Part shown: piece by piece, positions 62,910 to 64,000 of the stretch | Layout of the letters: each line of letters starts with the position of its first letter | How positions within the stretch are numbered: the stretch's first letter is position 1 | Assembly: GCA_902623585.1 (NCBI GenBank) | Contig: CACNUO010000002.1 | Coordinates: 18,243 to 82,242, forward strand | DNA: 64,000 nt | From: an uncultured Alphaproteobacteria bacterium | Lineage (GTDB): Bacteria > Pseudomonadota > Alphaproteobacteria > HIMB59 > GCA-002718135 | Direction: 5' to 3' | Program-made: the position numbers and the translations under genes | The notes under the pieces: model-generated | The model's database searches: none | Told to the model about the DNA's origin: nothing | The model's input: the letters and a program-made list of their open reading frames with translations, nothing else

Positions 62910-64000
62910 TGAAATATTTAAGTACAAGAGATGATTCTCTAAGCAGATCATTTAACGATATTCTTTATCAAGGATTATCGAGAGATGGCGGTCTATATTT
63001 ACCCCAAAGCTGGCCCAAAATTGACTTACTAAGTTTAAAAAATAAATCATACGAAGAAGTTGCATGTGAAATTATTTTTCCTTATGTAAATGAAAATATA
63101 AAAAAATTAGATTTACAAAAAATTTTAAATGAAACCTATTCAAATTTTAATCATGAAAAAATAGCTCCATTAGTAGAATTAGAAAATAATAAATTTTTAT
63201 TAGAATTAATTTATGGACCTACTTATGCTTTTAAAGATTATGCTTTACAATTTCTTGGTAACCTATTTTCTGCAAGTTTAGAGATATCTCCAAAAAAAAT
63301 TACTGTTTTAGGCGCAACTTCTGGTGATACTGGATCAGCTGCAATTCATTCTTTTAAATCAAAAAAAGATATAAATGTATTTATTCTACATCCTCATAAT
63401 AAAGTATCACCTATTCAACAAAAACAAATGACTACAGTAATTGATAAGAATATTTTTAATATTGCTGTAGATGGTAATTTTGATGATTGTCAAAAAATTG
63501 TCAAAGAACTATTTGTAGATGATGAAATACAAGAGTCTACTTCTTTAACTGCAGTAAACTCTATAAATTGGGCACGTTTAATTGCCCAAGTAGTTTATTA
63601 TTTTTGGTCTTATTTACAAACTGATAAGCATCAAATAAATTTTATTGTTCCTTCGGGAAATTTTGGTAATATCTTTTCTGCCTTTGTTGCTAAAAAAATG
63701 GGATTACCTATTGGTCATTTACATATAGCAACTAATTCTAATGATATCTTGAAGTCCATAGTAGACACTGGAGAAATGAAAAAAAAAACTGTTTCTCAAA
63801 CATATAGCCCTAGTATGGATATACAAGTTTCAAGTAATTTTGAGAGGCAAATTTTTGAAAGCCTAAATAGAGATAGCAAAAGAGTAAATGAAGTATTTGA
63901 AAGCTTTTCATCAAAAGGTTTTTATCAATTTGAAGACTCTGTTTTAGCTAAGTTTCAGCAAATATATAAGGCTTCCTCAATTGATGATAGCCAGACTCTG
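62909..64000 (+). CDS. thrC: Threonine synthase, 3'-truncated by window edge
   Basis: The frame runs open from the ATG at 62909 (TAATG with the peptidase stop) to the end of the window: 364 codons. It has the family N-terminus MKYLSTRD, GGLYLPQSWP, the PLP lysine in YAFKDYALQF, and ATSGDTGSAAI, HPHNKVSPIQQKQM, VPSGNFGN of the phosphate-binding region. It converts O-phosphohomoserine to threonine. The gene continues beyond 64000. Confidence 0.95.
   Translation, partial: MKYLSTRDDSLSRSFNDILYQGLSRDGGLYLPQSWPKIDLLSLKNKSYEEVACEIIFPYVNENIKKLDLQKILNETYSNFNHEKIAPLVELENNKFLLELIYGPTYAFKDYALQFLGNLFSASLEISPKKITVLGATSGDTGSAAIHSFKSKKDINVFILHPHNKVSPIQQKQMTTVIDKNIFNIAVDGNFDDCQKIVKELFVDDEIQESTSLTAVNSINWARLIAQVVYYFWSYLQTDKHQINFIVPSGNFGNIFSAFVAKKMGLPIGHLHIATNSNDILKSIVDTGEMKKKTVSQTYSPSMDIQVSSNFERQIFESLNRDSKRVNEVFESFSSKGFYQFEDSVLAKFQQIYKASSIDDSQTL

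Overview
This is a strongly AT-rich stretch (about one third G+C by eye) with very short intergenic gaps and many stop/start overlaps of the TAATG or ATGA type. It looks like a streamlined marine alphaproteobacterium. The best evidence is gene order: ribF-ileS-lspA-DUF3035 lipoprotein, ubiA divergent from rsmE, and coxB-coxA-ctaB-small protein-ctaG-coxC-surf1-(M32 peptidase)-thrC. A SAR11-, HIMB59- or AEGEAN-169-like lineage would fit, but no marker in the window fixes the genus.

Left edge, 1-4166: the end of an MFS transporter that runs into an antisense tRNA-Leu(CAA), then a minus-strand group galE-galT-sufE-flavin reductase.

Catabolic region, about 4.3-39.1 kb: (i) a KDF-dehydrogenase-like SDR, an FAH-family hydrolase and an FMN L-lactate dehydrogenase. 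Together they match the last steps of the non-phosphorylating L-fucose-type pathway, which yields pyruvate plus L-lactate. A Rieske-fold protein whose histidine ligands are replaced follows them. (ii) An IolD-type ThDP hydrolase flanked by two D-2-hydroxyacid dehydrogenases. (iii) Two ribose/fructose-type (CUT2) ABC importers with half-size ATPases, separated by a Gfo/Idh/MocA oxidoreductase; the second is followed by a PhyH dioxygenase, a membrane desaturase and a glyoxalase I. (iv) A Tat-exported sugar-binding protein with two CUT1 permeases, followed by four sulfatases, a small unknown protein and a second PhyH protein, with a fifth sulfatase convergent. (v) A second CUT1 importer followed by Gfo/Idh, ThuA and xylose isomerase. 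Neither CUT1 system has its own ATPase. All five sulfatases have the CxPxR active site about 50 residues from the start and no signal peptide, so import followed by cytoplasmic desulfation of small sulfated sugars is the most economical reading. No glycoside hydrolase and no transcription regulator is present in these 35 kb.

Housekeeping region, 39.1-64 kb: ribF, ileS, lspA, bamF-like, pgi; rsmD, an RsuA/RluB-type pseudouridine synthase and a class-I amidotransferase on the minus strand; tadA and xseA; a minus-strand lipid A/envelope group (ubiA, msbA-like, DUF374 acyltransferase, waaA, lpxK, lpxL-like); rsmE; and the cytochrome c oxidase operon ending in a partial thrC. Within the cox operon a 35-residue CoxF-like membrane protein lies between ctaB and ctaG. 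surf1 has no ATG/GTG/TTG codon that would keep its first membrane helix; its frame opens with ATT directly after the coxC stop.

No CRISPR array, insertion sequence, rRNA, integrase or second tRNA was seen. No gap between genes exceeds 300 bases.
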